A stretch of DNA of 15,658 nucleotides from Bacteroidales bacterium (GCA_029934265.1 JAOZMN010000027.1:1-15658), one strand, 5' to 3'; shown: positions 7,429-14,137, numbered from the stretch's first letter. Numbers and translations are program-made. The notes: generated by a model not told the origin, from the sequence alone.

Positions 7429-8865
7429 TTATTTTACTAAAACTTTATTGGTAAGAATTTGTCCTTCGTTTGTTTCTACTGTAATTATGTAGAAACCTTT
7501 TTCTATATCCGAAGTAGTAATTTGAGCTTTACCTTGTGGGTTTTCAACAGTTTTAATTGTTTGCCCCAGCATATTTGAAAGTGATATTTTTGCAACATTT
7601 TTTACGTTGGTTACATATATAATTTCGGTAGCAGGATTAGGATAAATATTAAGTTCGCTTTTTTGAATTGAAGAAATTCCAATTCCTTTTAATGTTCCGT
7701 CCCATACAAGAATACCGTCAAGTCCTTTGTAAGTAGGACCGTAATTGAAAGAGCTAGCATAACCTTTAATTGTTCCGTCAAAATTAAAAAATTTCACGTA
7801 AGTCATTTGAGTTTTATCTTGTTCGGCAGCAATCCATTGAGGGAATATTGTCCATTCTTCTCCGCTTTTTCCATCTGCACAATAAGAAATAAAGTTATCT
7901 TCTCCTCCTGTAGTACTTTCTTCTGATGAGATACTTACAAGGAAGTTAGTTCCGGGAACGGAAGTAAAGCCGAATGTTCCGTAAGTTTCGTTTGCTCCAA
8001 GTGGAGTCCAACTTTCCCAAGATGCTCCGCCATTGGTAGTTATTTTGTACGAATAAGTTTTTGATGAAGTATCAAAAGCAGGGAAAATGACGGTATTTGC
8101 GTCCATTACTTTCAAGCCTTGTTGTTGGTTTGTGTTTTTTAAGCCTGTTTCCGAAGAAGCAAAGCTGATACCTTTGTCGGTGGTTTTGAAAGCACGTCCT
8201 TGGTCTGATTGCCACCATAATGTTCCGTCAGTTGCAACGCCGTACATTCCTGCAACTCCTCCGAGTTCACTTCCCGCAGCACTTACGCTTGAATTAGGAG
8301 TCCATGTTGCACCTCCGTCGGAAGTTGTATAAAGAGTAAATACTCCGTCTTTAACGTCGCCTTGTGCAAAACCGTTGTCTTTGTCCCAAAAATAAACAAA
8401 GTTACACATTACAGCAACATCTTCAAATAAACCGTCAACTTTTGTCCATGTTATTCCTGCATCAGAAGTGTGATATAAACCGGGGTCAGAGGTGTGTACC
8501 GCTATCCATGCAGTTTTTTCATCGATGGCACAAATATTTGAATATTGGGCTTGATTTCCGCCGGGACCGGCAACTGTTATCCATGATGCACCACCGTCTG
8601 TAGTATATGCTACTTTGTTTAAAGTCGGAGCATTAGGTACTTGCCAATCCGAAAAAGTAGCCCATGCTATTTCTGTACTGACTGCATGAATTTCTCGTAT
8701 TGCAGTACCGGGGTCATCTTTGCGTCCTCCTACATTTGCGTGAAAATCGAAGTCTGTTGATTCCCATAGTCTGTTTTCCGAACCTTTAAACTGTGCGTCA
8801 GCTGTTGTTCCAATAAGGAGTAGTCCGATAAAAATAATAAAAATTCTTTTCATAATTCTGAACAT
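7429..8865 (-). CDS. Secreted Asp-box (sialidase-like propeller) protein with type IX sorting domain
   Basis: A 478-residue exported protein of unknown substrate. A signal peptide is evident: basic KR then IFIIFIGLLLIGTTADA, cleaved near residue 24. Five Asp-box repeats (S/T-x-D/N-x-G-x-T/S-W/F) occur at about 88-95 (TTDGGASW), 133-140 (TSDAGITW), 181-188 (TSDGGATW), 228-235 (TTDKGISF) and 276-283 (TTNGGASW), with the spacing of a beta-propeller as in sortilin- or sialidase-like folds. The last 80 residues form a type A Por/T9SS sorting domain with YPNP (408-411), LSNMLGQ, a GFYII strand and the terminal NKVLVK, so the protein should cross the outer membrane and be surface-attached or released. 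Met5 (ATG at 8853) may be the true start, because MKRIF is the more usual beginning. The Asp boxes are structural and do not show enzymatic activity. Confidence 0.9.
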   Translation of the reverse strand: MFRIMKRIFIIFIGLLLIGTTADAQFKGSENRLWESTDFDFHANVGGRKDDPGTAIREIHAVSTEIAWATFSDWQVPNAPTLNKVAYTTDGGASWITVAGPGGNQAQYSNICAIDEKTAWIAVHTSDPGLYHTSDAGITWTKVDGLFEDVAVMCNFVYFWDKDNGFAQGDVKDGVFTLYTTSDGGATWTPNSSVSAAGSELGGVAGMYGVATDGTLWWQSDQGRAFKTTDKGISFASSETGLKNTNQQQGLKVMDANTVIFPAFDTSSKTYSYKITTNGGASWESWTPLGANETYGTFGFTSVPGTNFLVSISSEESTTGGEDNFISYCADGKSGEEWTIFPQWIAAEQDKTQMTYVKFFNFDGTIKGYASSFNYGPTYKGLDGILVWDGTLKGIGISSIQKSELNIYPNPATEIIYVTNVKNVAKISLSNMLGQTIKTVENPQGKAQITTSDIEKGFYIITVETNEGQILTNKVLVK

Positions 8866-8897
8866 ATTTAAAATTAGTATTTAATATTTTGATAGTC

Positions 8898-8927
8898 CAA
8901 AGATATATCTTTTTATAAAAAAAAAAA
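8898..8927 (-). promoter_or_regulatory. Promoter of the Asp-box/T9SS protein gene
   Basis: On the minus strand TATCTTTG (8905-8898) is a full match to the -7 box TAnnTTTG. The -33 position, 19 nt upstream, falls in a T-run that belongs to the upstream terminator. Transcription would start near 8891, about 25-40 nt before the candidate start codons. Confidence 0.55.
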
Positions 8928-8957
8928 AAAAGACTACGTTAAAGTAATCTTTTTTTT
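8917..8957. terminator. Intrinsic terminator after tsf
   Basis: Stem GACTAC (8932-8937) with GTAATC (8944-8949), one G-U pair in RNA, and a 6-nt loop. A 15-base A-run lies on one side and an 8-base T-run on the other, so in the tsf direction the hairpin is followed by a long U-tract. It ends the ribosomal block and may work both ways. Confidence 0.8.
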
Positions 8958-9002
8958 AATTTATTGTTATAAAACAAATTTTTGGAGTTTTACGATAGTC
9001 TT

Positions 9003-9833
9003 TTACGCATTAAGACTAAATCTTTTAAATGCGGTAACTGTTAAATCTTTATTATTTTCTTTTAGATATTCAGCGATTGTTTTTTTGTTGTCTTTTATGA
9101 ACATCTGATTTAAAAGGGTATTTTCTTTGTAGAATTTATTAAGTCTTCCGAAAGCTATTTTTTCTGCAAGTTGTTCCGGCTTACCTTCTTCAATAGCTTG
9201 TGCTTTACCTATTTCGAGTTCTTTTGCTTTAACTTCTTCCGGTACATCATTTTTATCCAAACTTACGGGAGCCATTGATGCTACTTGCATTGCTACGTCT
9301 TTTCCTATTTGAATATCCAAACTCGGAACATTAAAACCTACGATAGTTGCCAATTTATTTCCGGTATGTGTATATGAAATAACTGAAGCTGCTACAACTT
9401 TTTGATAATAAGAAAGTTGTAATTTTTCTCCGATAACACCGGTTTGATTGATAATTTCATCTTCGACAGTTTTAGTGTTTATTTTCAGTGCTTTTAATTC
9501 TTCTAATGTTTCCGGAGTATGTGCAAGAGCAAGTTCGAGAATTTGTTTGGTAAGTTTTACAAAATCATCATTTTTTGCTACAAAATCAGTTTCGCAATTT
9601 AATGCAACAACGGCTCCTGTGGTATTTTCAGTGTTTACTCCTGCCAACACACAACCTTCATTAGCTTCTCTGTCAGCTCTTTTTCCTGCTATTTTTTGTC
9701 CTTTTGTTCTTAAGAGGTCGATTGCATCATCAAAATTTCCGTCTGTTTCGGAGAGTGCATTTTTACAGTCCATAAGACCTGCACCTGTCATTTTTCTAAG
9801 TTTTGCAACTTCTTTTGCTGATATTTTAGCCAT
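9003..9833 (-). CDS. tsf: Translation elongation factor Ts
   Basis: EF-Ts exchanges GDP for GTP on EF-Tu in the cytoplasm. The 276-residue length is normal. The N-terminal UBA-like domain is plain (AKEVAKLRKMTGAGLMDCKNAL at about 6-27), and the EF-Tu contact motif TDFVAKND is at 82-89, preceded by ALNCE. The two-domain core follows, ending in a short C-terminal helix (LKENNKDLTVTAFKRFSL). It lies 83 nt downstream of rpsB in the usual rpsB-tsf order. The start is preceded by an A-run rather than a Shine-Dalgarno sequence, typical of this phylum. Transcription ends at the hairpin near 8917-8957. Nothing is missing or unusual. Confidence 0.97.
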   Translation of the reverse strand: MAKISAKEVAKLRKMTGAGLMDCKNALSETDGNFDDAIDLLRTKGQKIAGKRADREANEGCVLAGVNTENTTGAVVALNCETDFVAKNDDFVKLTKQILELALAHTPETLEELKALKINTKTVEDEIINQTGVIGEKLQLSYYQKVVAASVISYTHTGNKLATIVGFNVPSLDIQIGKDVAMQVASMAPVSLDKNDVPEEVKAKELEIGKAQAIEEGKPEQLAEKIAFGRLNKFYKENTLLNQMFIKDNKKTIAEYLKENNKDLTVTAFKRFSLNA

Positions 9834-9883
9834 TTTTTTATATGTAATTAGTTCAACCTGCGTGATTGAAAATTTATAAATTT

Positions 9884-9898
9884 AAGGTTTTTGACCTT
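9884..9898. other. Weak inverted repeat in the rpsB-tsf gap
   Basis: AAGGT (9884-9888), 5-nt loop, ACCTT (9894-9898). On the transcribed (minus) strand no U-run follows, so it is not a convincing terminator. It might be a processing or attenuation hairpin, or chance in an AT-rich gap. Confidence 0.3.
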
Positions 9899-9916
9899 TT
9901 TAATGAGTGGATACTA

Positions 9917-10708
9917 CTATTTCTTTTTGGGGTTTCTTCTTGCTCTTGTATTTCCCGGTTTTCTTTGTGATTTATTGTTGCCGGCTTCGTTTTGTGCAGC
10001 TTTACGTTCTTTTTTGTTTGAAGCGTATTCGCTTGTTCCTTCATTTACAGCCTCTGCTATTACATCCATAATGATGGCAATCGATTTTGTTGCATCGTCG
10101 TTTGCCGGTATTACAAAGTCAACATCTTTCGGGTCGGAATTTGTATCCACGATTCCGAATACGGGAATTTGAAGTTTTTGAGCTTCTTTTACTGCAATTC
10201 GTTCATTATTTACATCAACAATAAAAAGAGCGGCGGGTAATCTGTTCATATCTGCAATACTTCCAAGGTTTTTGTCGAGTTTACCTCTTTGTCGAGATAT
10301 TTGTAAACGTTCTCTTTTGGAAATATTGTCGAATGTTCCGTCTGTCGTCATTTTGTCTATTGCGGACATTTTTTTGATAGCTTTACGAATGGTTGGAAAA
10401 TTTGTCAGCATTCCTCCCGACCATCTCTCTGTGATGTATGGCATTCCTACGGCTTTCACTTTTTCGGATACTACTTCTTTTGCTTGTTTTTTTGTTGCAA
10501 CAAACAATATTTTACGTCCGGAAGCGGCTATTTGTTTAATAGCGTTAGCGGCTTCATCTATTTTTATGACAGTTTTGTGTAAGTCGATAATGTGGATACC
10601 GTTACGTTCCATAAAAATATAAGGAGCCATATTAGGATTCCATTTTCTTTTAAGGTGTCCGAAGTGTGCTCCGGCTTCTAATAATTGTTCAAAATTTGTT
10701 CTTGACAT
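9917..10708 (-). CDS. rpsB: 30S ribosomal protein S2
   Basis: S2 binds the 30S subunit at the head-body junction on the solvent side, where it is needed for S1 to join. The 263-residue protein has the family signatures FEQLLEAGAHFGHLKRKWNP at 6-25, PYIFMERNGIHIIDL at 29-43, FVATKKQA near 69-76, RWSGGMLTNF near 95-104 and the C-terminal block VFGIVDTNSDP with FVIPANDDA. The last 40 residues form a basic, probably disordered tail (KKERKAAQ...RRNPKKK), common in Bacteroidota S2. It follows rpsI by 150 nt and precedes tsf. I see no full TAnnTTTG promoter in either gap, so rplM, rpsI, rpsB and tsf are probably one operon. Confidence 0.97.
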   Translation of the reverse strand: MSRTNFEQLLEAGAHFGHLKRKWNPNMAPYIFMERNGIHIIDLHKTVIKIDEAANAIKQIAASGRKILFVATKKQAKEVVSEKVKAVGMPYITERWSGGMLTNFPTIRKAIKKMSAIDKMTTDGTFDNISKRERLQISRQRGKLDKNLGSIADMNRLPAALFIVDVNNERIAVKEAQKLQIPVFGIVDTNSDPKDVDFVIPANDDATKSIAIIMDVIAEAVNEGTSEYASNKKERKAAQNEAGNNKSQRKPGNTRARRNPKKK

Positions 10709-10814
10709 TCTATTTATTTATGTTTACGTTCTTTAAAATTAATCAATTACCAAGTAGCTTTTATCTTTAGTTGAAAAAAAATAAATCGGTCTCGATAATT
10801 TAGATACTAAACAG

Positions 10815-10835
10815 ATAAGGTTTTTTTAACCTTAT
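10815..10835. promoter_or_regulatory. Perfect 8-bp hairpin in the rpsI-rpsB gap
   Basis: ATAAGGTT (10815-10822), 5-nt T loop, AACCTTAT (10828-10835). On the transcribed minus strand it lies 24 nt after the rpsI stop and 106 nt before the rpsB start. No U-tract follows it in that direction, so it is more likely an mRNA structure in the rpsB leader (processing or autoregulation) than an intrinsic terminator. Confidence 0.45.
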
Positions 10836-10858
10836 ATATTATATAAAAAAAATATTTC

Positions 10859-11245
10859 CTAACGTTTTGAGAATTGGAATTTTTTTCTTGCTTTTGGTTG
10901 TCCCGGTTTTTTACGTTCGACAACACGAGAGTCTCTTGTCAGAAATCCTTTTGCTTTTAAAGCAGGTTTATCTTCTTGATTTATTTTTATAAGTGCTCTC
11001 GAAAAAGCAAGTCGCAGTGCTTCCGCTTGTCCTTTTGTTCCGCCGCCTTTAAGGTTTACTACGATATTATATTTTTCGGAGACTTCTAATAATTGTAAAG
11101 GCTGGTTTACAACGTATTGAAGGTTTTTTTGAGGAAAATAAGTTTTAAATTCTCTTTTATTTATAGTTATCTTCCCTTCACCCTCACTAAAATATACCCG
11201 AGCAATTGCTGACTTTCTTCTGCCAATGGCATTAATTTGTTCCAT
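10859..11245 (-). CDS. rpsI: 30S ribosomal protein S9
   Basis: S9 sits in the head of the 30S subunit, and its C-terminal tail reaches the P-site tRNA. The start is ATG at 11245, giving MEQINAIGRRKSAIARVYF. The open frame runs on upstream to 11374, but that part overlaps rplM in another frame and has no S9 similarity. Length is 128 residues, normal. Signatures are GRRKSAIARVYF at 8-19, the GGGTKGQAEALRLAFSRAL block, LTRDSRVVERKKPGQPKARKK and the terminal QFSKR tail that contacts tRNA. The start lies 4 nt after the rplM stop, so the pair is tightly coupled. Confidence 0.97.
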   Translation of the reverse strand: MEQINAIGRRKSAIARVYFSEGEGKITINKREFKTYFPQKNLQYVVNQPLQLLEVSEKYNIVVNLKGGGTKGQAEALRLAFSRALIKINQEDKPALKAKGFLTRDSRVVERKKPGQPKARKKFQFSKR

Positions 11246-11249
11246 TTTT

Positions 11250-11705
11250 TTATTTAATTGTGTTAATATTAATTTTTGTCGGTTTTTGGGCTTCTTGCTC
11301 ATGCTCGCTTCCTGCATAAACATATAAGTTCCTGAAAAGTGCTCTTCCGAGTTTGTTTTTAGGTAACATGCCAACTATTGCCTTCTCTACCGGTGCTATC
11401 GGTTTTTTAGCAATCAATTCGGTTATTTTCGTAACCTTCTGTCCGCCGGGATATCCGGAATGACTGATATAAGTTTTACTTGCCCACTTATTTCCGCTCA
11501 GTTGAATTTTTTCGGCATTTATTATGATTAGATAATCACCGCAATCGGCATGAGGAGTAAAATTTGTTTTATGTTTTCCTCTTAAAATCATTGCTGCAAC
11601 AGATGACATACGACCAAGTGTTAGTCCTTCTGCATCAATGAGCAACCATTTTTTGTCGGCATTTTCCTTGTTTGCCGAAATTGTTTTGTAACTTAAAGTA
11701 TCCAC
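11250..11705 (-). CDS. rplM: 50S ribosomal protein L13
   Basis: L13 is an early-assembly protein of the 50S subunit and in some bacteria represses its own operon. I choose the GTG at 11705 as start because Bacteroidota L13 begins MDTLSYKTISAN and the frame here reads (V)DTLSYKTISAN from that codon. The open frame continues 39 codons upstream to 11822 but shows no family similarity and lies in the leader. Length from GTG is 151 residues. Family blocks are WLLIDAEGLTLGRMSS, LRGKHKTNFTPHADCGDYLIIINA, SHSGYPGG and MLPKNKLGRALFRNLYVYAG. It is first of the rplM-rpsI-rpsB-tsf group and has a clear promoter at 11870-11899. Confidence 0.96.
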   Translation of the reverse strand: MDTLSYKTISANKENADKKWLLIDAEGLTLGRMSSVAAMILRGKHKTNFTPHADCGDYLIIINAEKIQLSGNKWASKTYISHSGYPGGQKVTKITELIAKKPIAPVEKAIVGMLPKNKLGRALFRNLYVYAGSEHEQEAQKPTKININTIK

Positions 11706-11863
11706 AATGTTATTAATTAGGTTGATAAATTTTCTGTATATTTTCTTAAATTCGTAAGTTTTAAGCTTTAGTGCTCTGATAAATAATGTATTGACCGGCA
11801 ATACATTAAGTTTTGGTATCAATATTTTTAAGATGTTTAAAAATGCTCCTGCACTTTTATAGA
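11706..11863 (-). promoter_or_regulatory. Structured rplM leader, candidate autoregulatory region
   Basis: Between the predicted transcription start (about 11863) and the GTG of rplM there is a 158-nt leader. It contains a perfect 10-bp hairpin, arms 11784-11793 and 11799-11808 with a 5-nt loop (ACCGG on the plus strand, CCGGT in RNA sense). Nearer the start, a possible 6-bp stem is formed by CTTAAA and TTTAAG. Ribosomal-protein leaders of this length and form often bind their own product. Binding by L13 is inference here. Confidence 0.5.
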
Positions 11864-11869
11864 ATTTTG

Positions 11870-11899
11870 CAAAAGTACAATTTTTTTTAATTGTAGCAA
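11870..11899 (-). promoter_or_regulatory. Promoter of the rplM-rpsI-rpsB-tsf group
   Basis: On the minus strand, TTG at 11899-11897, exactly 19 nt, then TACTTTTG at 11877-11870 followed by C. Both boxes and the spacing match the Bacteroidota promoter consensus (TTG, N19-21, TAnnTTTG). This is the best promoter in the window. Confidence 0.8.
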
Positions 11900-11916
11900 C
11901 TTTATTAACTTCTTTT

Positions 11917-11958
11917 TAACAATAAAATAAAAAACAACTTTATTTTATTTTATTGTTA
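11917..11958. repeat. 16-bp perfect AT-rich inverted repeat
   Basis: Arms 11917-11932 and 11943-11958 pair perfectly (TAACAATAAAATAAAA against TTTTATTTTATTGTTA) around a 10-nt loop. It lies between the divergent rplM promoter and the truncated phosphatase. The right arm is also the start of a tandem repeat. It could be a terminator for read-through from either side or the scar of a lost element; only one C and one G occur in the stem. Confidence 0.7.
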
Positions 11959-11980
11959 TTCTTTTATTTTACTGTTATTC
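11943..11980. repeat. Two tandem 19-bp repeats
   Basis: TTTTATTTTATTGTTATTC (11943-11961) is followed directly by TTTTATTTTACTGTTATTC (11962-11980), with a single difference. The first copy overlaps the right arm of the inverted repeat. Confidence 0.75.
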
Positions 11981-12024
11981 AGTGCTTTTTTTGCCCACAA
12001 ATTTGTATTGTATATTTCGGTTGA

Positions 12025-12624
12025 AATATACAACTTTATTTTCTTGGTGATTATGTAATACGAGGTCCGAGAGCCGACAAGGTTCTTGATTACCTTATTT
12101 TATTACAAAAAAAAGATGTTAATTTGTTTTTGTGCAGAGGAAATCATGATAACGATTTAGTAAATGCACATTATAATTTCGACGATTATGATTTTGATTT
12201 GCACATGAAAAAAATTATTAAATGTCCGAATTTGCTTTCCGAAAAAGGCAGATTAAAAACAAAATACATTAAATTTCTTGATAAAACCAAATACTATATT
12301 GAAACCGATGATTTTTATTTTGTTCATGCAGGAATTGATTTTTCCGTAAAAAATCCGCTTGAGCAAAAACACAAACTTTGTGAAACAATTTTGCCGGACA
12401 GTAATTATGAAAAGACCGACAAAGTAACTGTATGCGGGCATGAATTGCAACCGCTTGAAAAAATAAAGAATGATGTTTTACAACATAAAAATATTATCAG
12501 ACTTGACAACGGCTGTGTTTACACAAGGTTCCGTAATTTATTCGATACTTCGATGTATGGTAATTTACTTGCCTTAAACCTTGATACTTACGAACTTCTT
12601 GTACAGAAAAATATTGATTTTTGA
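12025..12624 (+). pseudogene. 5'-truncated PPP-type serine/threonine phosphatase
   Basis: The frame is open for 199 codons from 12025 (just after TGA 12022-12024) to TGA 12622-12624, and is similar to bacterial PPP-family metallophosphatases almost from its first codon: LYFLGDYVIRGP, DYLILLQKK, LFLCRGNHDND, FVHAGIDFS, VCGHELQP, LDNGCVY and a terminal YGNLLALNLDTYELL. The N-terminal GDIHG block (about 40-50 residues) that supplies metal ligands is absent, and I find no trace of it in the other frames upstream. The GDxxDRG motif reads GDYVIRG, so its catalytic Asp is replaced by Ile. No ATG precedes the conserved core. The earliest plausible start is TTG at 12124, which would also lose GDxxDRG. 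The rest of the frame is undamaged. A decayed gene is the best reading; a non-catalytic fragment that is still expressed is possible. Confidence 0.75.
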
Positions 12625-12720
12625 ATAAAATCCGGACTTCTGTATGTTTTAAAGTTTTTATTAGTTATACATAAATACTTATAAAAACAAACGATGTCAT
12701 TTTTTTTAGTTTTGCGTTTT

Positions 12721-12742
12721 AGAGGCTTTAAAATCAGCCTCT
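12721..12742. other. 7-bp hairpin spanning the MBL-hydrolase stop codon
   Basis: AGAGGCT (12721-12727), 8-nt loop, AGCCTCT (12736-12742). The minus-strand stop codon (12736-12734) lies at the stem-loop border. Neither strand has a U-run after the stem, so it is not a classic intrinsic terminator, though it sits between convergent genes. Confidence 0.4.
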
Positions 12743-13372
12743 TACAAACGGATTTGTTTCTTTTTCTTTCTTTATGGAAGTTATTTCTCCGTGTCCGGGA
12801 TATAAAATAATATTTTCCGAAAGATTGTATAATTTATTTTTTATTCCTGAGCTTAATGTGTCGAAATCACCGCCCGGTAAGTCTGTTCTGCCGATACTTC
12901 CCGAAAATATGACATCGCCTACTATTGCAAATTTTTCATCAATATTATAAAAGACTAAACTTCCCGGAGAATGTCCCGGAATGTGTAATATTTTTATTTC
13001 CGAGTTTCCGAATTTAAGAATATCGTTTTCCGAAATATACGCACCCGGTTTATGTGGTTCCGGCATATCAAAGCCGTAAGCACTTGCAACGCTTGTTGCT
13101 TTTTCGTAAACAATTTGCCCTTCTTTGGCAATACAACTTTTTAAACCGTATGTTTTAAGAACAAAATTATTACCGAAAATATGGTCCAAATGACTGTGTG
13201 TATTTATCAACATTACAGGTTTTATTCTTTTTTCACTGATGAAATTTTGCAGTTTTTGCTCTTCTTTTTTGTTGTAACAAGCAGGGTCAATAATTATACA
13301 CTCTCCGGATTTGTCGGAAATTATATATGTATTTACATCGAACGGACTAAAAACAAGTGTATTTATTGTCAT
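12734..13372 (-). CDS. Metallo-beta-lactamase-fold hydrolase (glyoxalase II-like / YcbL type)
   Basis: A 212-residue cytoplasmic protein with the full binuclear metal site: NTHSHLDH gives His59, His61, Asp63 and His64. His134 is in PGHSPGS, Asp153 in VGDVIF and His194 in YPGHGE. The stretch FSGSIGRTDLPGGDF (156-170) is typical of the short glyoxalase II-like YcbL group, which lacks the C-terminal glutathione-binding domain of true glyoxalase II. Activity is probably hydrolysis of a thioester or similar bond, but the substrate cannot be inferred. The start is ATG at 13372. The gene lies 97 nt downstream of pcm on the same strand, beyond the hairpin at 13459-13471, and converges with the phosphatase pseudogene. 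Confidence 0.9.
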   Translation of the reverse strand: MTINTLVFSPFDVNTYIISDKSGECIIIDPACYNKKEEQKLQNFISEKRIKPVMLINTHSHLDHIFGNNFVLKTYGLKSCIAKEGQIVYEKATSVASAYGFDMPEPHKPGAYISENDILKFGNSEIKILHIPGHSPGSLVFYNIDEKFAIVGDVIFSGSIGRTDLPGGDFDTLSSGIKNKLYNLSENIILYPGHGEITSIKKEKETNPFVRG

Positions 13373-13458
13373 TAAACAATTTATTAAAAATTAATTACTT
13401 TTTTATAAAAACTATACTTTATTTTGTGTAATGTTTTAACTACTAATGGTTTACAAAA

Positions 13459-13471
13459 AGGTCGAAGACCT
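13459..13471 (-). terminator. Palindrome AGGTC-GAA-GACCT, probable pcm terminator (family copy 4)
   Basis: A perfect 5-bp stem with a 3-nt loop. In the pcm mRNA it reads AGGTC-TTC-GACCT and is followed by TTTT, giving a small intrinsic-terminator shape, and it includes part of the pcm TAG stop codon (13472-13470). The stem is short, so termination may be partial. The same palindrome without the T-run occurs at 1740-1752. Confidence 0.5.
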
Positions 13472-14111
13472 AATTTTTACCTTTTAAAAACGGAACAAAA
13501 GCAAATTTTCCGAAATTTTCCGTTTTAAATTCTTTGTCAGAAATTTTTGTAATTCTCAGCATATCTTGTCCTGATTGCGGACCTACCGGTACTACAATAC
13601 AAGCTCCTGTTTTTAGTTGTTCTTTCAAAGTTTCCGGAACGTAAGGAGCTCCGGCGGTAATCAAAATTTTATCGAAAGGGGCGTGTATAGGCAGACCTTT
13701 GTACCCGTCTCCGTAATAATTTTTTGGATAATAATTTAATTTTTTAAATAATTTGGAAGTCAGTGTAAAAAGTTCTTTTTGTCGTTCTACGGTATAAACT
13801 TTTGCTCCGAGTTCTAATAGAACAGCGGTTTGATAACCGGAACCGGTGCCTATCTCCAATATTTTATCATTTTTTTTTATGTTAAGTAAACTTGTCTGAA
13901 AGGCAACCGTATAAGGTTGAGAAATAGTTTGTTCGGCGGCAATCGGGAAGGCGTTGTCTTGATAAGCTCTTTCATCGAAACCGGGTACCATAAAAAAATG
14001 GCGAGGTATTTTATTCATAACCTCAAGCACGTTTGTATCTGTTATTCCTTTTCGTTGAATTGACTGCACAAGTCGCCTTCGCAAGCCTTTATGTTTGAAT
14101 GAATCTATCAT
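13470..14111 (-). CDS. pcm: Protein-L-isoaspartate O-methyltransferase
   Basis: PCMT methylates L-isoaspartyl residues in damaged proteins with SAM and so starts their repair. The start is ATG at 14111 (MIDSFKHKG), giving 213 residues. The frame is open upstream to a TTG at 14132, but that codon overlaps the predicted -7 box (14130-14137), so the downstream ATG is favoured. Family signatures, numbered from this ATG, are RHFF.VP (38-43), AYQDNAFPI at 49-57, the active-site EQTISQPYTVA at 60-70, SAM motif I ILEIGTGSGYQTAVL at 84-98, a VYTVER strand, GDGYKGLP, and FDKILITAGAP. All key blocks are present. It is transcribed divergently from the small ORF/skp group. Confidence 0.94.
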   Translation of the reverse strand: MIDSFKHKGLRRRLVQSIQRKGITDTNVLEVMNKIPRHFFMVPGFDERAYQDNAFPIAAEQTISQPYTVAFQTSLLNIKKNDKILEIGTGSGYQTAVLLELGAKVYTVERQKELFTLTSKLFKKLNYYPKNYYGDGYKGLPIHAPFDKILITAGAPYVPETLKEQLKTGACIVVPVGPQSGQDMLRITKISDKEFKTENFGKFAFVPFLKGKN

Positions 14112-14129
14112 TTTTACAATTATTTTAAG

Positions 14130-14137
14130 CAAAATTA
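14130..14137 (-). promoter_or_regulatory. Predicted -7 box of pcm
   Basis: TAATTTTG on the minus strand (followed by C) matches TAnnTTTG. No clear TTG lies 19-21 nt upstream, so only the -7 element is supported. It would put transcription start about 12 nt before the ATG at 14111. Confidence 0.45.

Noticed and set aside
11246..11374. Upstream extension of the S9 frame.
   Set aside because: It overlaps the end of rplM in another frame. S9 similarity begins exactly at the ATG at 11245.
11706..11822. Upstream extension of the L13 frame by 39 codons.
   Set aside because: L13 proteins of this phylum begin at DTLSYKTISAN, and the extension falls in the hairpin leader with no similarity.
12061..12076. 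GAGGTCCGAGAGCCGAC, resembling the AGGTC palindromes.
   Set aside because: It is part of the phosphatase reading frame (RGPRADK), and its arms do not pair properly.
12707..12714. TAGTTTTG, a match to the -7 promoter box on the plus strand.
   Set aside because: No -33 element lies at the right distance, and the only thing downstream is the 3' end of an oppositely oriented gene.
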